Part shown: positions 23,141 to 37,800 of the stretch, piece by piece
How the letters are laid out: each line of letters begins with the position of its first letter
How positions within the stretch are numbered: position 1 is the first letter of the stretch
DNA from: Primulina eburnea
Lineage: Eukaryota; Streptophyta; Magnoliopsida; Lamiales; Gesneriaceae
DNA: 64,000 bases
NCBI RefSeq assembly: GCF_022965805.1
Contig: NC_133106.1
Span: 32,291,913 to 32,355,912 of the forward strand
Direction: 5' to 3'
Position numbers and translations under genes: made by a program
The notes under the pieces: generated by a model
Database searches by the model: none
The model's input: only the letters and a program-made list of their open reading frames with translations
Told to the model about the DNA's origin: nothing

Positions 23141-26100
23141 TCATACTTCGTGTATAGAGAGATCCTTGGTTATTAAAACATGCCTCTGCTTGGCACTGTC
23201 TGAGCGGAGATTATCAGCTTTAAATCCCAGCTATAGGTCCAAATAATAAACAAAGAACTATTCAGAAGATGATGCAACAACATGGATATTTAAAGAACAC
23301 TATTAGAAACTTGGAAACATTAAAAATTGTGACCCGTTTTCAATCATCATACACGATTACCTCAGATTGAATGTCAGGTGAAAACCACCTTAACAATACG
23401 CCAAGGTGTACGACTGCCGGTATTAACTTGAAAAGCAATGGTGTAGTCACCTGCAAAATTATATTTGCACAATTTATTACTATATATTGGAGCAAATTCC
23501 TTTGATTCAACTAAACATATTGAAATGAAATTGCACATAAGCAAAACACACAATACTATAAGGTTAATTATAAATTTGTGTACAAGAAAAATGATTTCGT
23601 ACCAGACTGAGAGCTGTCGTTCCAAGAAGCAATAGGTACACCTTCCCCTGAAGAAAAAATTCTCAAAAACCCACCAAAGTTGCCTCAAAAATATTTTAAT
23701 TCTCATAGGAGATATACGAGTGTTGATACTTAAACAGGTAAGAATTCAAGTACACTTTTCTTTCTCACCACTAACACCACAAAACCATCACAAGAGAGTT
23801 GAGAAGATCACAAGTTCTATATACCTATAGTGGAAGCATTTACCTCAACAAGATGAAGATTCGAGGCACGACTTAGCAGTACAAATGCAAATTCCCCTAT
23901 TTGTGCTAAAGACATCCCAACCTTCACAATTCATAGATAAGGGTATATAGTCAAAGAATACCAAAGCAAAAATCGTAAAATACTATCTAACAGGGTAGCA
24001 TCTAACAAGAATTGACGTTTTGTTGTTGTAGCCAAATCCCTTGACAACGGCAGATATCACCACAGTTTTGATAATTATTACTAATATAACAGATGCAAAC
24101 AAGATGTCAACATGATTCCAGAGAAAATGAACATGAATCAGCATCCCAATGCTGGCAAGGAAAAGAGCTGCAAATATGTTCCGTATAGGTTCGACCTGCA
24201 TAAATAACAAACCACAACTCAAATTTAGCAACAAACAAACAAATTGCAAAGATGTCACGATACAAGGGTCACAAAACCTCTAACTCCAAAAAATGCACCA
24301 AAACAGAGAAAAAATATCGAATTTATGCTTGCTAGTTTAGTGTCTAACAAAAAAGAGCTAAAGCTGTCTTACTTGTTCAAGTGTGTGCTGAGAAAGATCA
24401 GTGGTTGATATCATCACTCCAGCAGCAAATGAACCCAATTCTAAACTAAGACCAAGCTTGTCGCTACACTGAAACCACACATATCATTAGATATTGGTCC
24501 ATAGTTTACAAAGGACCGTTATTTTATATGAATGGATTGTAACAAAATGAAAATACCATTCAAGGTACAGAAGTTACTCCCACACGTAATAGTGTCTTTG
24601 GAGTTCAGACATGTTTTCTTGTAACATTGAAAATAACTCGAGAAGTAGAGGAAAAGTCATCCTCACAGTGCAGGCGACCATTTTTTTATACAATATATGT
24701 AAATGATGATGTAATTCCATAAATTTTAAATAATGGAAGTAAACAAACCCAGGCTACAAGTAGACAAAATGCAACTGCTGCCAGTTGATATAGTTCATTG
24801 GTCTGCAAAAGGAGCAATATATCAATATTAAGCCATTTAGAAATAAGCAAGAGGCACACATCTATTCAATGATATGCGTCATGTTTTAGTAATTGATAGA
24901 TGTCTGTCGGCCATAAGATTACCTGTGATGACAAGCTTATCATAAGTTTCAGGAACCAAGGTACACAAGTTCGTGACAATATTGCCAAGACTGCCAAGAA
25001 AGCAATCAACACCACCAACCTGGCTGATAGGTTAATCAGTATGGTGTTTAACAGGTTGAAATATTAATGCTAGTTAAAAGGACAATTATTATATTCTCAA
25101 ACTCTCCCAACCTTCGCAAGAAATATAAAAAAAAGGCACACATAAAATATATTCATGGTACATTGCATTCATCATCAATCTTCACATCTAGAATGTACAC
25201 AATCAATTGCATGCCAGAGAGGGAAAAAATTATTCATTAGTAACTATCACTTGAGTTCCCAGTGCCATAAAATGTATTAGAAACTTATCTATGCTGCTCG
25301 CAAGGACTAAAGATTTTCAATCCAACCTAGATGGATTCACTATACTTAAATTATACAGTCAAACTGCTTCAAGAACCCATATTCTCAACTCAAGTGTTTC
25401 ACTTTTTCCACTTTGCTCAACAATAAATATAGCCTTTTTAACAAGTTCTTTTGTGTGTACTAGAGTCTATGCTATATCCTAGCAGCTTTCCACTCCCTTA
25501 ATCATGGTTACTTTACCTTATGACTGGTCTTTTTTTTTTTAACTTTGTCACACTCTTTGAAAGCTGTCCTCACCAGACATGCAGCGCTCCAAATTCTCGG
25601 GTCTCATTAATGAAAATGAACTTCCACTGGAAAAATCTACTCTTTTTGCCGCTCAACTCAGTTTTTAAAGCTCTTCGCTAGTATCTCCTACGTTCCTAAA
25701 TTTTCTGTCATGTCAAATGTTTTATGTATCACATATGTTTGAACATAGGGTTTCCAGCCCACCTTCCCCATGGACCTTCTGAATTTAACTATCATCCCCC
25801 AACTGAAAATCCTGACCCGGCCACCGCCTTCTAGAATACAACTGTTCCAGAAGGTCTGAAAATGTGAAACAGAATAAATCCTTTCTAACATGAAATTAAG
25901 TCTGCAATAAATGGTAAGAAACTTCTCTTTCATATATTTCAAGAAGGTGTGAGTACAACACCCTCGAAACGTGGTCTGGAAGAAAAATAAAAATTAACAA
26001 ACACAACCATACAGAATTAAACATCTTTAAACTTTTAAAAGTTTCTTGGTATGGATTATTCGGTTATATACAGATGGATGAACAAGCAATTACAATAGCA

Positions 26101-29100
26101 ATCGAACTCACGACTTAGTCATGGAAATGACACCCTGCATAACACCAGAAGTTCCACCCAGCACTGGAAGCAGAGCAAACAGTAAACCCACAGCGCAATC
26201 CTGAAAATGAATTTTGACAAATTTACCAAGGATTCAAGTCAAAATATGATTATCAATTATATGTGACGAAAACCAGAATCTGAATGAGATTATTTAAGGA
26301 ATCCTTAAAAAATGAGGCCAAGTAAAAAATTTGATCTCTTTAGCATAGCGCTAAAAATAAAAAAAGAAAATTAAAGTAATGACAAGGTTTTATGTTACTT
26401 TCCTTTCAAAGTTTAAAAACAGAATACTTTGCGAGGGAACCAAAGCAAAACAGCAATTACGCATATCGTACAAGCACAGTGAAGGTACCTGCAAAATGAG
26501 AGTGCCGATGGTAACTTGGCCATGAAGAGAATTGATACTGTTTTTTTCCATCAAAAACTTATATACCTATACAGCAAAATTTGTGTCAATGAAAAAATTT
26601 CAACAAAATCCTACCATCTTGATGCAGAACAAAGTGAAAAAAGCTTACCACTGCTGTAGAGGACATTGACAGAAAAGCACCGACAAAAACCCCCTCTGAA
26701 GCTCCACCGCCAGATAGCTGAATTCGTCAGTTGAAATTACACACTTTAGATTTGAGCACATTGACAAAGGAAAAGTTGGTTTTCTATAATAAAACAAAAA
26801 CAAAATAAGATCACAGGTAGAAAAGATGATGTCTAGGCTCTAGCTTCTCATAAAGTGTTGTATCTTGCATGATCCAGCCAATATAAATCCAGAGCATGAG
26901 TAGACATGATTTAGAATTCCATTCCAACTCTTCACTCCATAATAGCAGAACATATAGTCCAGCTCCTCACAGAAGCTAACACACCCCCCCCCCCCAAAAA
27001 AAAAAAAGAAAAGAAAGAAAGAAAAGAAAATAACATATAATGGCACGCACCGAAGCTATAATTCCACACAGGCATATAAAGAGGATAATTTGAAGTAAGC
27101 CCCCAAGAACAGCGACTGCTCGAACAATTCGAAGCTGTATCATGAGTATAGATTGTTAATCATTGTTTCTACAGTCATATGCAGGAGAAGAATGAACACT
27201 AATCCAGCACTTTCAGGCGGTATGTGGTCAGATGCCAACCTTTGTAGTAGAGAACTCCAAGCCCAAAGCGAAAAGAAGGAAAATTACACCAAATTGAGCC
27301 ACTGTTTCAACCTACATGCATAACTTATCTTAAGATGTAGTAACCAGTAATCAAATAGTTATGGCATTATGACAGCGAAGAGAAAAAATATAATCATCAA
27401 GTAATTAAACAGGTTAATGTAACGGTCAGCTAAATTGCCATTCTGTTAAATCATATCTGTTTTGCTCCATGATGTCAGTCATAGTTACTGTTATGCAGAA
27501 GCGCAAATATACTCCTACATTTTTCACAAACAGATTACATCGGTAGATGATCCCGCCAATACCTTATCATCCATAAAGTATTAAAGTAAGAAAAAACCAC
27601 AAATTCGCATAGTGCAAACAAAACAATCAATGTATCTTGGAGATGGTATATCATGCCCCATGGGGAATTACTTTCTTCATTCAAATTCTAATATGAACTC
27701 TCATTTATTTTGGTCGATAAGGCAGATGAAACCGTCAAGCAGAAACATTAACAAGTGTAAATCAGCACTCAATATCAAGAACCAGCTTTCTAAATCGCTA
27801 CATACTTGCACCATTTCACTGACAACATTAAAACCTCCAGGCCCAACGACTGATCCAGCTAACAAGTATCCAGTAATAACCTGATATGTACTTCTGTGTA
27901 TTAGAAAAACAATCGGAAAACAAAAAGATTGAGTCCACACATTGAGAATAATTACACGGTCGGAGATCATACCGGTTGTCCAGCACAAGCAAATGCAATT
28001 CCACCACAAGTTGCAGACACAATGACAACCACCAGATCTGATATGAGTCTACAATATCATCGTGTCAGCAATGTGAAACGAAAGAAAACTGAGAATTACG
28101 ATAACAAATTAAACAGGTAATTGTACCTCAAATCTAACTGCAAGACCGGATACTTAGATTTGAAATTTGATATGATAAATATATTATCCTGGCATACATT
28201 GGAATAATAACAAGTTAATCCCTCATAATGCTGCTGATGTTGTAGCTTCAATAAGTTCATTCCTCTCTTTGTCAATTCCATTAATCCATATTTCGCAATA
28301 GATAACAGAAGGCAAAATAGAAGGCCGTTAGAGAAATAATTATGTAAACAAGGCCAATCATATTTCAATTTAACCTTTCTATCAATCAATGTCGGGGTCT
28401 CCTCAGCCCCATTGTCATTGTCCAGATTGAAAACGTGATGCAGTTTAAATGGTCTGCAATAGGCGGAGAGCCAGATCAAGTATCAGTCGAAATGGAAATT
28501 ACATTGGCATGTGATTGTTTTTCATCACAGATCATAGAGATACATACTTTTCCTCTTTTGTTTCATTTTTCTTTGATTTGACTCTAGCTACCGTTTCCAA
28601 TACTGCCTGGTTGGGGAAACAAAATAAGCCAGATGAATATTGAAAAAGGGTGGATAAGAAAACAGAAGAAGTCAGATCATGCATGTAAATGTTTATGGTG
28701 CAGAAAACTAAAACAACCAACTAAAATATAATCTATGACCTATCATAAGCATTAACTGTTCAGTTTCACCAGACCTTGATGCTTACAACTGTTTCATCAA
28801 TAACCAGCTACCTCTCTACTGGATTTTTGTAGCTTCCAGAAGCAAATTGAAATTTGACATCAAATTGATCTAATCAGCTACACATGAATCAAAGTTTTAT
28901 CAAATTTAACCTCTTTTTTTCTTTTCCCTAATGAAATAGAGAAAGACCAGTCAATTATTTTCTACTTTGGGAAACAACTTCACGAATTTGATTCTCTTCA
29001 GTGGTTCCCTATCTCGAATAAACCAAGGACGATTGTTTTGAAATCGCAGTCCATTTCCCAGTACACCACTTATACGCACAAGTTATAGGAATGGTGACAC

Positions 29101-29888
29101 GTTAATCATAATTGCAAGGCCATTGTCCTACTTTTAACAATAATATTCGAAAAGGCAAGTGCCACAAACCTGTTGCTCTGCCACACTGTTGTTGAAGCCA
29201 CCAGCATCATTTACTGCCAATAAAATATAAGTTAAATTTTAGGAAAAATCCACCAAGGCCAACTACACTTTCAAATACAAGTTTACACCAAACGGATGTT
29301 AGGACACTTCTAAGTTACAACTATTAATATAAGCAAGATAGATATCACAGATTCAACTTTCATACACGTTCTGTATCAGGAAACTACTAAAAATGTCTCG
29401 GCCATTATACAAACACATATATAATGTCAATTATCTCGAGCCGGACAAGGAAAGCTTCGTAAACATTATGACATAGCATGAAAAAAATACAGAAAAAATA
29501 CAAAATACATTTTACATATGCTTTTCATGAAAGCAATAAACCTCAATTCCAAACCCTAATCACATACATTTCATGAAAAGAAACAATAACGCACCAAAAC
29601 AATTGACACTGAACTAAAACTAGGCAGGACAAGGCAAAATTTAGATCTAGCCAAACCTTCGTTCTGATCGTCATTTTCGGTGAACTCCTTCTCCAGCGCG
29701 CGATCGATCATATCAGCAAGCGTGTCCTCCTTCGGGAGAGTCTGATTCCCACCGTCTCCAGTAACATTGCTAGAGACAACAGAAACGGCTTCACCTACGG
29801 TTTTCGGATCTTCCGATACAGCCAACGACGTCTTAGAGGTAAATAAAGCAAAGAAGACTAAGCCGACAGCCAGAGATGATCTATTCAT
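23141..29888 (-). CDS. KEA: K+ efflux antiporter of the KEA4/5/6 group (CPA2 family)
   Basis: Twenty coding exons join in phase to 585 aa: 29888-29657, 29213-29170, 28606-28548, 28453-28375, 28188-28127, 28048-27973, 27880-27806, 27311-27240, 27134-27051, 26717-26649, 26566-26489, 26200-26112, 25019-24923, 24802-24749, 24468-24373, 24195-24007, 23921-23844, 23647-23603, 23450-23361, 23230-23141. The chosen Met starts a signal peptide (MNRSSLAVGLVFFALFTSKT); the frame is open further upstream, but that part is Arg-rich and unlike the family. An acidic luminal segment precedes a Na+/H+-exchanger domain of about 12 helices, with landmarks ITGYLLAGSVVGPGGF, FGVIFLLFALGLEFSTTK, FLSMSSTAVV, ELGSFAAGVMIS and VGMSLAQIGEFAFVLLSRAS. 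There is no C-terminal KTN domain, which separates it from KEA1-3. KEA4-6 exchange K+ for H+ in Golgi and endosomal membranes. It appears intact. Confidence 0.94.
26988..27030. repeat. Poly-C/poly-A and GAAA-rich simple sequence in a KEA intron
   Basis: A run of about 11 C is followed by about 13 A and then GAAA repeats. It lies in the intron between the exons at 27134-27051 and 26717-26649. Run lengths here are prone to sequencing error. Confidence 0.85.
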
Positions 29889-30079
29889 TGAGCGGCGATT
29901 GCGCCGGCGGCGCACAACACGCAGGCCGCGGCGGCGCTCGTCGAGAGAGGCGTGAACGGCGCAAGTTACACAGCTGGTTTTAAGTGGTAGTACAGCGCAA
30001 TGTGTATAGACACCGGGAAGAGAGAGAGAAAAGCAGAGGGGTCTGGTGCAGTGCGAGACTTGGAGAGTAAAGAAATGGC

Positions 30080-31063
30080 GACAGATTCGTAAATAGAAGT
30101 TTATATAATACTGGCGATGAGTAGTTGCTCTGATTAACAAGGAATTAATTAATAATTAATAATTAAAGTGGGGATTAGAGGTGTAATTAAGGCAATAATG
30201 GTTTTAGAAAAAGAGTCATCACATTAGGAGCCCACCATGTGAATTCTCCCGCTAGCGAATGAAAACTACGTTGCAAATTTTTTTTTATTTTTTTTACGTG
30301 ATTTTTGTGGTGAATAACAATTCTTAGAGGTTTGTAGTGTAAATTTTTGGGTTTTTCATGAGACCAAAGGGAGTCCAAAAGATTTAATGCAAGCAACAAA
30401 GGATAATCAAATCTAGGTTGAATTAAAACAATTTAAAATCAAACTTTCATAACTGCACTTAAATATATGTTTGGTGACTGGTGTAGCTGGCCAGATTGGT
30501 CCCAGGGCGTCTCTCATTTTGCTTACTCGTCCTGCTCCACAAACTTTGGCTGATTGCTTCCATTTCAAGGCACAATCAAAACCCATCATCCAAAGTTGGG
30601 ACCGGAAACATGCCGACACGATTAAAGGTATGGATGAATACGTCGGATGCGAACCCCCCAATACACCACATTGGAGAGAATGAAACTTGGTATCCAATAA
30701 AAATAATACGTAATCAAACAAACACATCATATTCGACAAGGTTTTCCTCGTATAAAATGTCATTCGGGCTATAACAGGTCAAAAGTATCCAATAACAGCC
30801 AGACTTTCCAAGAGAACATCTATTCACAGTTCTCGTTGTGTACTGTGCTTATCATTTCCAAAGACGAAAACTAAGGGAGCATCTCTGAACCGCGATGCTC
30901 AAAATCTAAGACTCCTGTTAAGACAGAAACTGAAATTCCCAGGCTGCTGTAAGTTATACGTGTTTTACCCCCTCCTGTAGGGTAAATGTCATATAAACAC
31001 ACGTACAATTTCCCATATAACATTTCCTAAGGTTCTTCATGGGGAAGTCTGGAAATGGGATCT
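30080..31063. other. Spacer between the HDA2 3' end and the KEA 5' end
   Basis: The left end is KEA promoter; the right end is HDA2 3' UTR. Short overlapping frames on both strands at 30,413-30,774 show no recognisable domain. No repeat or RNA gene was identified. Confidence 0.5.
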
Positions 31064-34000
31064 TCAGGTAATTGTGATATTTTTTTTACCCTCCATGTTT
31101 ATCAGAGATTTCATTGACAAATTTATGATAGAATCTGCTATTACTTTGGCACTGGACTTCATGTAACCACCTGAAACAGAAATGTTGATTTAAGAAGCCA
31201 ATGATTGAGAAGCAACAAAATTTTAGATGAAGATACGATACCTGATGTAAGCATGACAATAGGGATATTCCTTTTACGTGCAAATCCGAAAACCTTCTCA
31301 TCTCGCGTGGCAATCCCATCCGGACTGATCTGCATAGATTTTAGCATACCAACCAAAATATTATGGTCAAGCTGTGCGTTCATTGCAAAAACAGGTTATT
31401 AAAACAAAATCCAGATTTCATGTTCCTGCGACTCTTTTTCACTGTTTTGGCTCTTAAGGCAAAAAAGAAAAGGGATGGTTTTCTGTTTCTCACTGTTAAA
31501 TTGGCATCTGATAGCGACAAAACTGTAAAAGTTTTTTACTTGATGCCATATGCTTTTAATTTAAATGCATATTAATGACAAAGAGCTAATTCTCGCTGAG
31601 CGCACTGTATGATGAAAAATCATCAAAGATTTCATGATTTCATGGTCAAATTATCTTCCGTGTTCTTCTCGTGTGTAAAATTCAAAACAAATTTCTCAGA
31701 CATCATCATATTATGATAATTACCCATCCACAGGTTATCCACCCAAATCAGATAGATAGATAATACTTAAGCAACTTGATTTGAGGCTTTACCTTCAATC
31801 CGCCCAAGGGATCTCCATCAAGAATATCGGTTCCAGCATTGTAGATTATCAATTCAGGATCGAACAAGCCAGTAGAAACCTATAAGTTTGCCAGAAATAT
31901 ATCACATAGTACCTGAAACTTAATAACTAATAAGACATCGTTTGGATCAAGGATTTAGTTCTTATCATTCAAATTATCTTAATTATAAATATAACATAGA
32001 TGAGAAGGGTACGTGGACCGCAACCGCGCACCTGAAGTGCTTGATCAAGTTTTGTCAAATATTCATTTGTCATTGTTCCGCTCTGATAAGACAAAATAAT
32101 CAAAGTGACATGATTGTACGAGAAAAACAGCATATGGAGCTACTTTATCTCACTCAATATGCTTTTTTACCGTTACTTCAACTTTCTGATTGATGTATCT
32201 CCTTGCCTCATAATCCTAAAACATAAGAGTGGAAAATTTGGAAATTAGGTTGCTTGTCATATTCTGAATAAACAAAGAGTCGATTGGTCATACTCTTTAA
32301 GAGAAAAAGAAGAGAAAAAGTGGTGGTAGAGTGAATACCAAAGGCGGCAGAACAGAAATGACTTCTCGATAAGAGTTCTTTTTTGGAATAAATATACAAT
32401 AAGGTAAACTTACAAATGGATATATATCAGGATTGTACATATCAAGAATGTAGACTCTTCCTGCAAGTTTACCATTAAACAAATAAGTATCAAGAAGAAA
32501 CGACTTCATATTGAAGGTTGTCGTGAACAGAGCCGGTCCAGAGGAAACGATAAAAAGCAAAAACACATACTGTCATCAGAAAAATCATTTTCATGGCCAT
32601 TCCCTTGATGCGCGTCGAGATCTATTATCATCACCCTGAATGTTGAAAACGAAAATTATCAAGAAACACAAGTAATTTCTTTTGAGTAAGACAGTCTTTG
32701 TCAAATATAAATTAACTTAAAACCAATGAGCCTATGTATGTGATTGAAGTCGGTTACAATTAAGACCTTGAAATATTTAAGCGGACGAAAGCGAAGTGAA
32801 TGCACAGAGATATGTCAGCATAAGCACAAAATCCACCTCCTTTTGTAGCAGAACAATGATGAAAACCACCACCGACATTGATGGCCCATCCTCGTTCTTT
32901 TGCAAGCTTGGCAGATAAAATTGTTCCTCCAACCTGCAGTACAAGTTTAGTCTCGAAGAATAATTCTCAATTAATACAACATATAGAAAACTCAAAACAA
33001 AATTAACATGGACCTGTTTTCGGAAGGGATACAGAAGCTGCTTATCCACAAGACAATTCGGCAATAAAGCAACTGGAGGTACCTAATTTTGACAGAAACT
33101 AAATTATTAAGCAAAACAAAAAGCGTAAGAACTATATATATTAATGGCAAGGATAAGAATACTAATTTAATATATCAGGTTAACAAATCAACGTGTGTTC
33201 ATTCTAGACCATTAAAAGTCAATTCAGAGAAGCAATGCAAAGAGGTATATCTGAATGAAAATAAATAAAGAAAGGATTTATTTTTCTTCCAGGAGAAAGC
33301 ATTTGGATAAACACTAGTCAACCCATAATTAAAAATCTTAAAAAATTGCACCTCAACAATTGTGGCGACGTTCAAGCTGCTCTTTAAACTATGCAAGTAC
33401 GATTCCAAGTGCACCTGCCACCAACAACATAACAGACACAAAATACATTTGTTACATGCATGCAACATCCTCCAATTTCCAGCCTAACAAGAAATCATCA
33501 TCAGTTTAAGGACTTAAGAGGTGTTTTCATTAAGACACAACCCATTGGACATGGATGGTACCACTAGGAGGTCAAATTTTGTAGCCTCCAAAGGTTCAAC
33601 AATGTGCTTTTTTTCCAGGAAACCCTCGGCAATCAGAAATTGGCAGATGCGACCCCATTTTGATGAATCAAATGGATGCCTGAGATTTTCCATGAAATAA
33701 TTGAGCTCAGGTGACTTAAAAGCCTCCTAGATGAAACTCTAATATATGATTAATGCTATGTTACCAGTTTATCAATCATTGGTAATCTTATTCGAGGAAT
33801 TTTCTTCACGTGCTTTTTATATTTTGTCTCTATTTAAGATATATACATATCTAAATAAACTATGAGAAACTGACTGGAATCAGAGAAAAGCAAGAGAAAG
33901 TAGCCATAAGAAACCATGACAGTAAAATCATGTTGCATTCTATAAATAACGATTGTAAATTATTCACTATTAGGCATGTCAAAAAAGTTAACAGTGGTTT

Positions 34001-34697
34001 TGCATGTGACAAAGATCATACTTTTTGTTGTTTCTGGAGATTGAATATGTTATGTGAAATCAAACGAATTCTCAGTAGACACGATGACTACCAGTTCACA
34101 GTGCATATCTACGGAGATAAAAAAAACTGGATGTTCCAATTTCAGCCCCTAATCTTTTATGAGATGAGGTGTCACTCGCAGCTCTCTTGCACATACTTGG
34201 GTATTAATTCACACGCCTCGATAAATTCTATAGATTCGATCTTCATTTCATCTAAACTACCCAATAATAACACCCCGCCAACCTCCCCAGTATCAGCTGT
34301 TTTAGAACCAGAGAAAGAAAACCAAATCCTCCTCAAACCTCCGGATCAATCACCATTAAAATTTTCAATTTGAACACTCGAGAAGTGATAATATTAGAAG
34401 AAAAAGGCGGAAGCAGTGGTTTTCTTACAGTTTTTCAATGCCGAGAAATGAGATATTATACGAAGATGAGTACACCAAAGGAACCTGACACACACCAAAT
34501 AAATCAGCAGCAGAAAATTACTTCGCCACGCGAGGCAGCTCGTTGGAGATTTTCGCGTCAGGTTTTACCTTGGAAGCAGGCACATCGAAGTAGAGCTTAC
34601 TAGAAAGAATTCGACTGCGGCGTTCCGATTCAACATCTTCGTCTCGAAATTCACCTTTGTTGGAAGAACCGCCGGAGTCTGATGACGGAGCCGCCAT
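31064..34697 (-). CDS. HDA2: Class IV histone deacetylase HDA2 (HDAC11-like)
   Basis: Thirteen exons: 34697-34569, 34484-34429, 33679-33562, 33414-33352, 33082-33014, 32933-32767, 32635-32571, 32460-32414, 32215-32171, 32082-32032, 31879-31793, 31329-31242 and 31170-31064 (1,092 nt, 363 aa). The opening RRSRILSSKLYFDVPASKV and core HPFDSSKWGRICQFL match plant HDA2. Catalytic features of the Zn2+ deacetylase fold are present: GGGFHHCS (His170/171), DLDAHQGNGH (Asp208 and His210 as zinc ligands), AGTDILDGDPLG (Asp288 as third ligand) and GGYM (Tyr331). The frame is open 49 codons upstream with another Met at 34844; I chose 34697 because it gives the family's usual N-terminus. Class IV enzymes are small and consist mostly of the catalytic domain. 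Targets in plants are poorly known. The gene looks functional. Confidence 0.95.
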
Positions 34698-34813
34698 AGA
34701 AAAAATAGCTGGCCGAGGGATTGGCGGATATTGGAAACGAGAAGTGTGAGGAATCCAATTCGGTGGAGGAGCCAGAACTTTTTGGGGATTGTTGTGTGGC
34801 AGCCAGGTTTTGA

Positions 34814-34819
34814 CACGTG
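34814..34819. promoter_or_regulatory. G-box/ABRE-like site upstream of HDA2
   Basis: ACACGTGG, containing the CACGTG palindrome, lies about 117 bp upstream of the chosen HDA2 ATG. This is within the range expected for a proximal promoter or leader. Function is inferred from the motif only. Confidence 0.35.
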
Positions 34820-34849
34820 GACAACGTGAGGGGCTGATATACACAGAAC

Positions 34850-37800
34850 AGTACTTATAGCTCTACTAGTTGACTAGCTGACCAAAAGTGTGGAACTTGG
34901 AAGAAGAAATTAAGTTTCTCAAAAAAATTAAATTAAATTAAATATCTTTTTTCAAGAAAACGAAAATAATTCTAAAAGGAAAATTGGTTTGTTTCTTAAA
35001 CAATCTTTATATTTGTGTTGTGACATCTGTATCTCTAATCTTAAAAATTAAATATTTAAAATAATTTATAATAGACTTATAATAGACTTACAATAGACTT
35101 CTATTACAACTTGGTTTAATCATAAAAGCGATGACGGATAGCATGTAGTTGTTATAGGAGTTCATTGTGCAGTCGTGCAGGTCCGAGCTCGAGCCATGAC
35201 AACTGCACACTCATGTACCATTTTGTTTTACTAATTGGAATAATATGATTGTTATTTCATTCCAAAAACATAGATAACGCTATTAATTTTTATACTAAAT
35301 AATTAGTAAAATTAATTCTTTGTCTTTTTAGTTTTTGAAAGATAAAAAGTTTTAGTATTTTAACTAAAACTAAAATAAATTTTGAAATAAAAGTTTGTGT
35401 CATTCGATTATTTCATCTTACTCTAAAAAAATATTTAAATTATCGACGGTGATGATTTTTTTATTTCCCAAATTAACAAGAAGTATACATGCAAATATAG
35501 AGTGATACATATTACTAAGTGATTTGATTGAAAAAAAAAATGTAACTTTGGTATGAAATCCATCAATCAAAACTCTTAGCAACAACTGCAGACAGATCCA
35601 ATTTGTACCAAACTTCTATTACAACTTGGTTTGAATGACCTGCACTCAAACTAAGTGTAATTCTACCACTGTTTTATAATCAAGTTAGGAGACTGTTGAT
35701 AAAAATAATGTATATAATTGAAAAAGTGTATCTCAATCTGTAATTTAGATCTTCAAATGGTTTGATGTTAAATGTTTAACATGTCTTCAATATAAGGATG
35801 CAAATTAATCGAGTCGACTCGAAAAATATTTGATTTGTACTTATCGAATTCGAGCTCTGATTCAAGTTTTAAAATTTCCTTCATATTCCATTTTATTCGA
35901 TTTATTTACACCCGTAACCTTGAATGATATAGGCCACTTATTTAAAATTTAAAGTGTTTATACCGAATGCTTGGATCTGTGTAACTTTATCATATGAAAA
36001 CAAACTCACGACAATGTGATGCAAATGGTTGAAACATGGAAATAATGACCAGTAGGTAGACACCATGATATTTAGTTCTCAAATTTCAAATTATAATTAT
36101 TTAATTTTTACATTACATATGATCAAATCAATTAGGACATTTCTCCGACGATAGGATAAACATAAAAAATCTTGCGAGATCATCTAATTAATTAATTTGT
36201 AAAACAGATCTCCAGATCGAAAAATATTACTTTTTATGATAGACGTTACATGTATTAACTTGTTTCACAGATATAAATCGATAAGATAAACATCACATCG
36301 AATACTTATTCAATGAGACATCATGGTATTAGTTGACGATGGATACAAATTAATTTGTCTGGACGTCGAGGAGTGTATGAATCCCTCACGATACAATTGA
36401 TGCTTTTGGCATAATATTATGTTAATCAATGAATGAAATACTTTATGGACGTTTTGAACGCCACTAATAATTAATAAGTTTTTTTAAAATTTTAATATTG
36501 TGTAGCAAAAATTAAAATCGTTATCCATACTATATGTAAAAGCGCAAGATCTTTATACGACGTTATCACACCAATTATTATTTTGTTTACATCGCTGCTT
36601 CTGCAAACTTAATTTAAAAATTTACATATTATCTATATAAATTATAAATATGTTTAATTTAATATAGTTGCATCGTTATAAAATAATCATTAATATTTTT
36701 TTTATATTTTTTGTAAAAACAATCAACTCTACAAATACATAACACGGGCGCACACTAGATTAAGTCAAGATATTGTTAACGTTCAGAGATAAAGTTAAAA
36801 GTCATCCATATCTTTAGTCATTTAGATAAATGCTCAAATTTCTATATTATATGGTTAAACAAGACATTTTATTCCAATAACAAAACTTAAACCTACCTTT
36901 TTATTTTAGCTAAACCATTTAAAATATATCGAGAGCCAAAAAATTGTGTGAGACGGTCTCACGAGTCGTATTTTGTGAGACATATCTATTATTTGGGTCA
37001 TCTATGAAAAAGTATTACTTTTTATGCTAAGAGTATTATTTTTTTATTGTGAATATCGGTAGAGTTGACCAATCTCACAAATAAAAATTCATGAGATCGT
37101 CTCACAAGAGACCTACTCATATCGAGATACGTTTTAAGATATAAAATAATATCAATATTTGGAAAGTTTAATAATTTCAAGAAGAAATTATTTCATTCTT
37201 TATCGTGAAGCCCTTGTCCGCTGGCCAATTCCATCATTGCCATGTTTGGAACAAGACAATTTAGAGATGTGATCGGTCAGCTGTTGAAATACAACGAAAG
37301 CTAGAAAAATAATTTAATTTTTTGAAGATGTGGTCGCATCAATGGAATTTTTCGGAAGGGAATCAATATAACAATCAGTCTTTTATCGTATTATATCATA
37401 TCATATTCATTTGATTTTTCTCAAAACTTGGTCAAGGCCTCGATTTTGAAAATAATTTGATATAATTAGTTTTTGACGAAAAGTTCTATTATCATATGGA
37501 GAAGTGTAAAGAATTTATTTATGCGTTGGAAATTTAAATTAAATGAATTGAAATTAAAGAAGATACAAAAAATTCCGAACGAAAAATAAAGAATATTAAA
37601 TCTTAAAAAAAACACAACACAAACAAAAGCACATAGAAATACTCAAGCAGCTTGGGAGGTGTTAGGGTGGCCATTGGCAGCTGGGGCTTGGGCATTGGCT
37701 AGGCAGTAGAGGAGGCACTACCACTACGGCACCCATGAGTGTTGTCCGGGTAATTGCCCGGTCAGAAAACGAGGCATGCATCTAAGCGTTGGTTGTATTG

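Noticed and set aside
33930..34373. 147-codon plus ORF in the second HDA2 intron
   Set aside because: Lies opposite the HDA2 intron between exons 34484-34429 and 33679-33562; no domain recognised.
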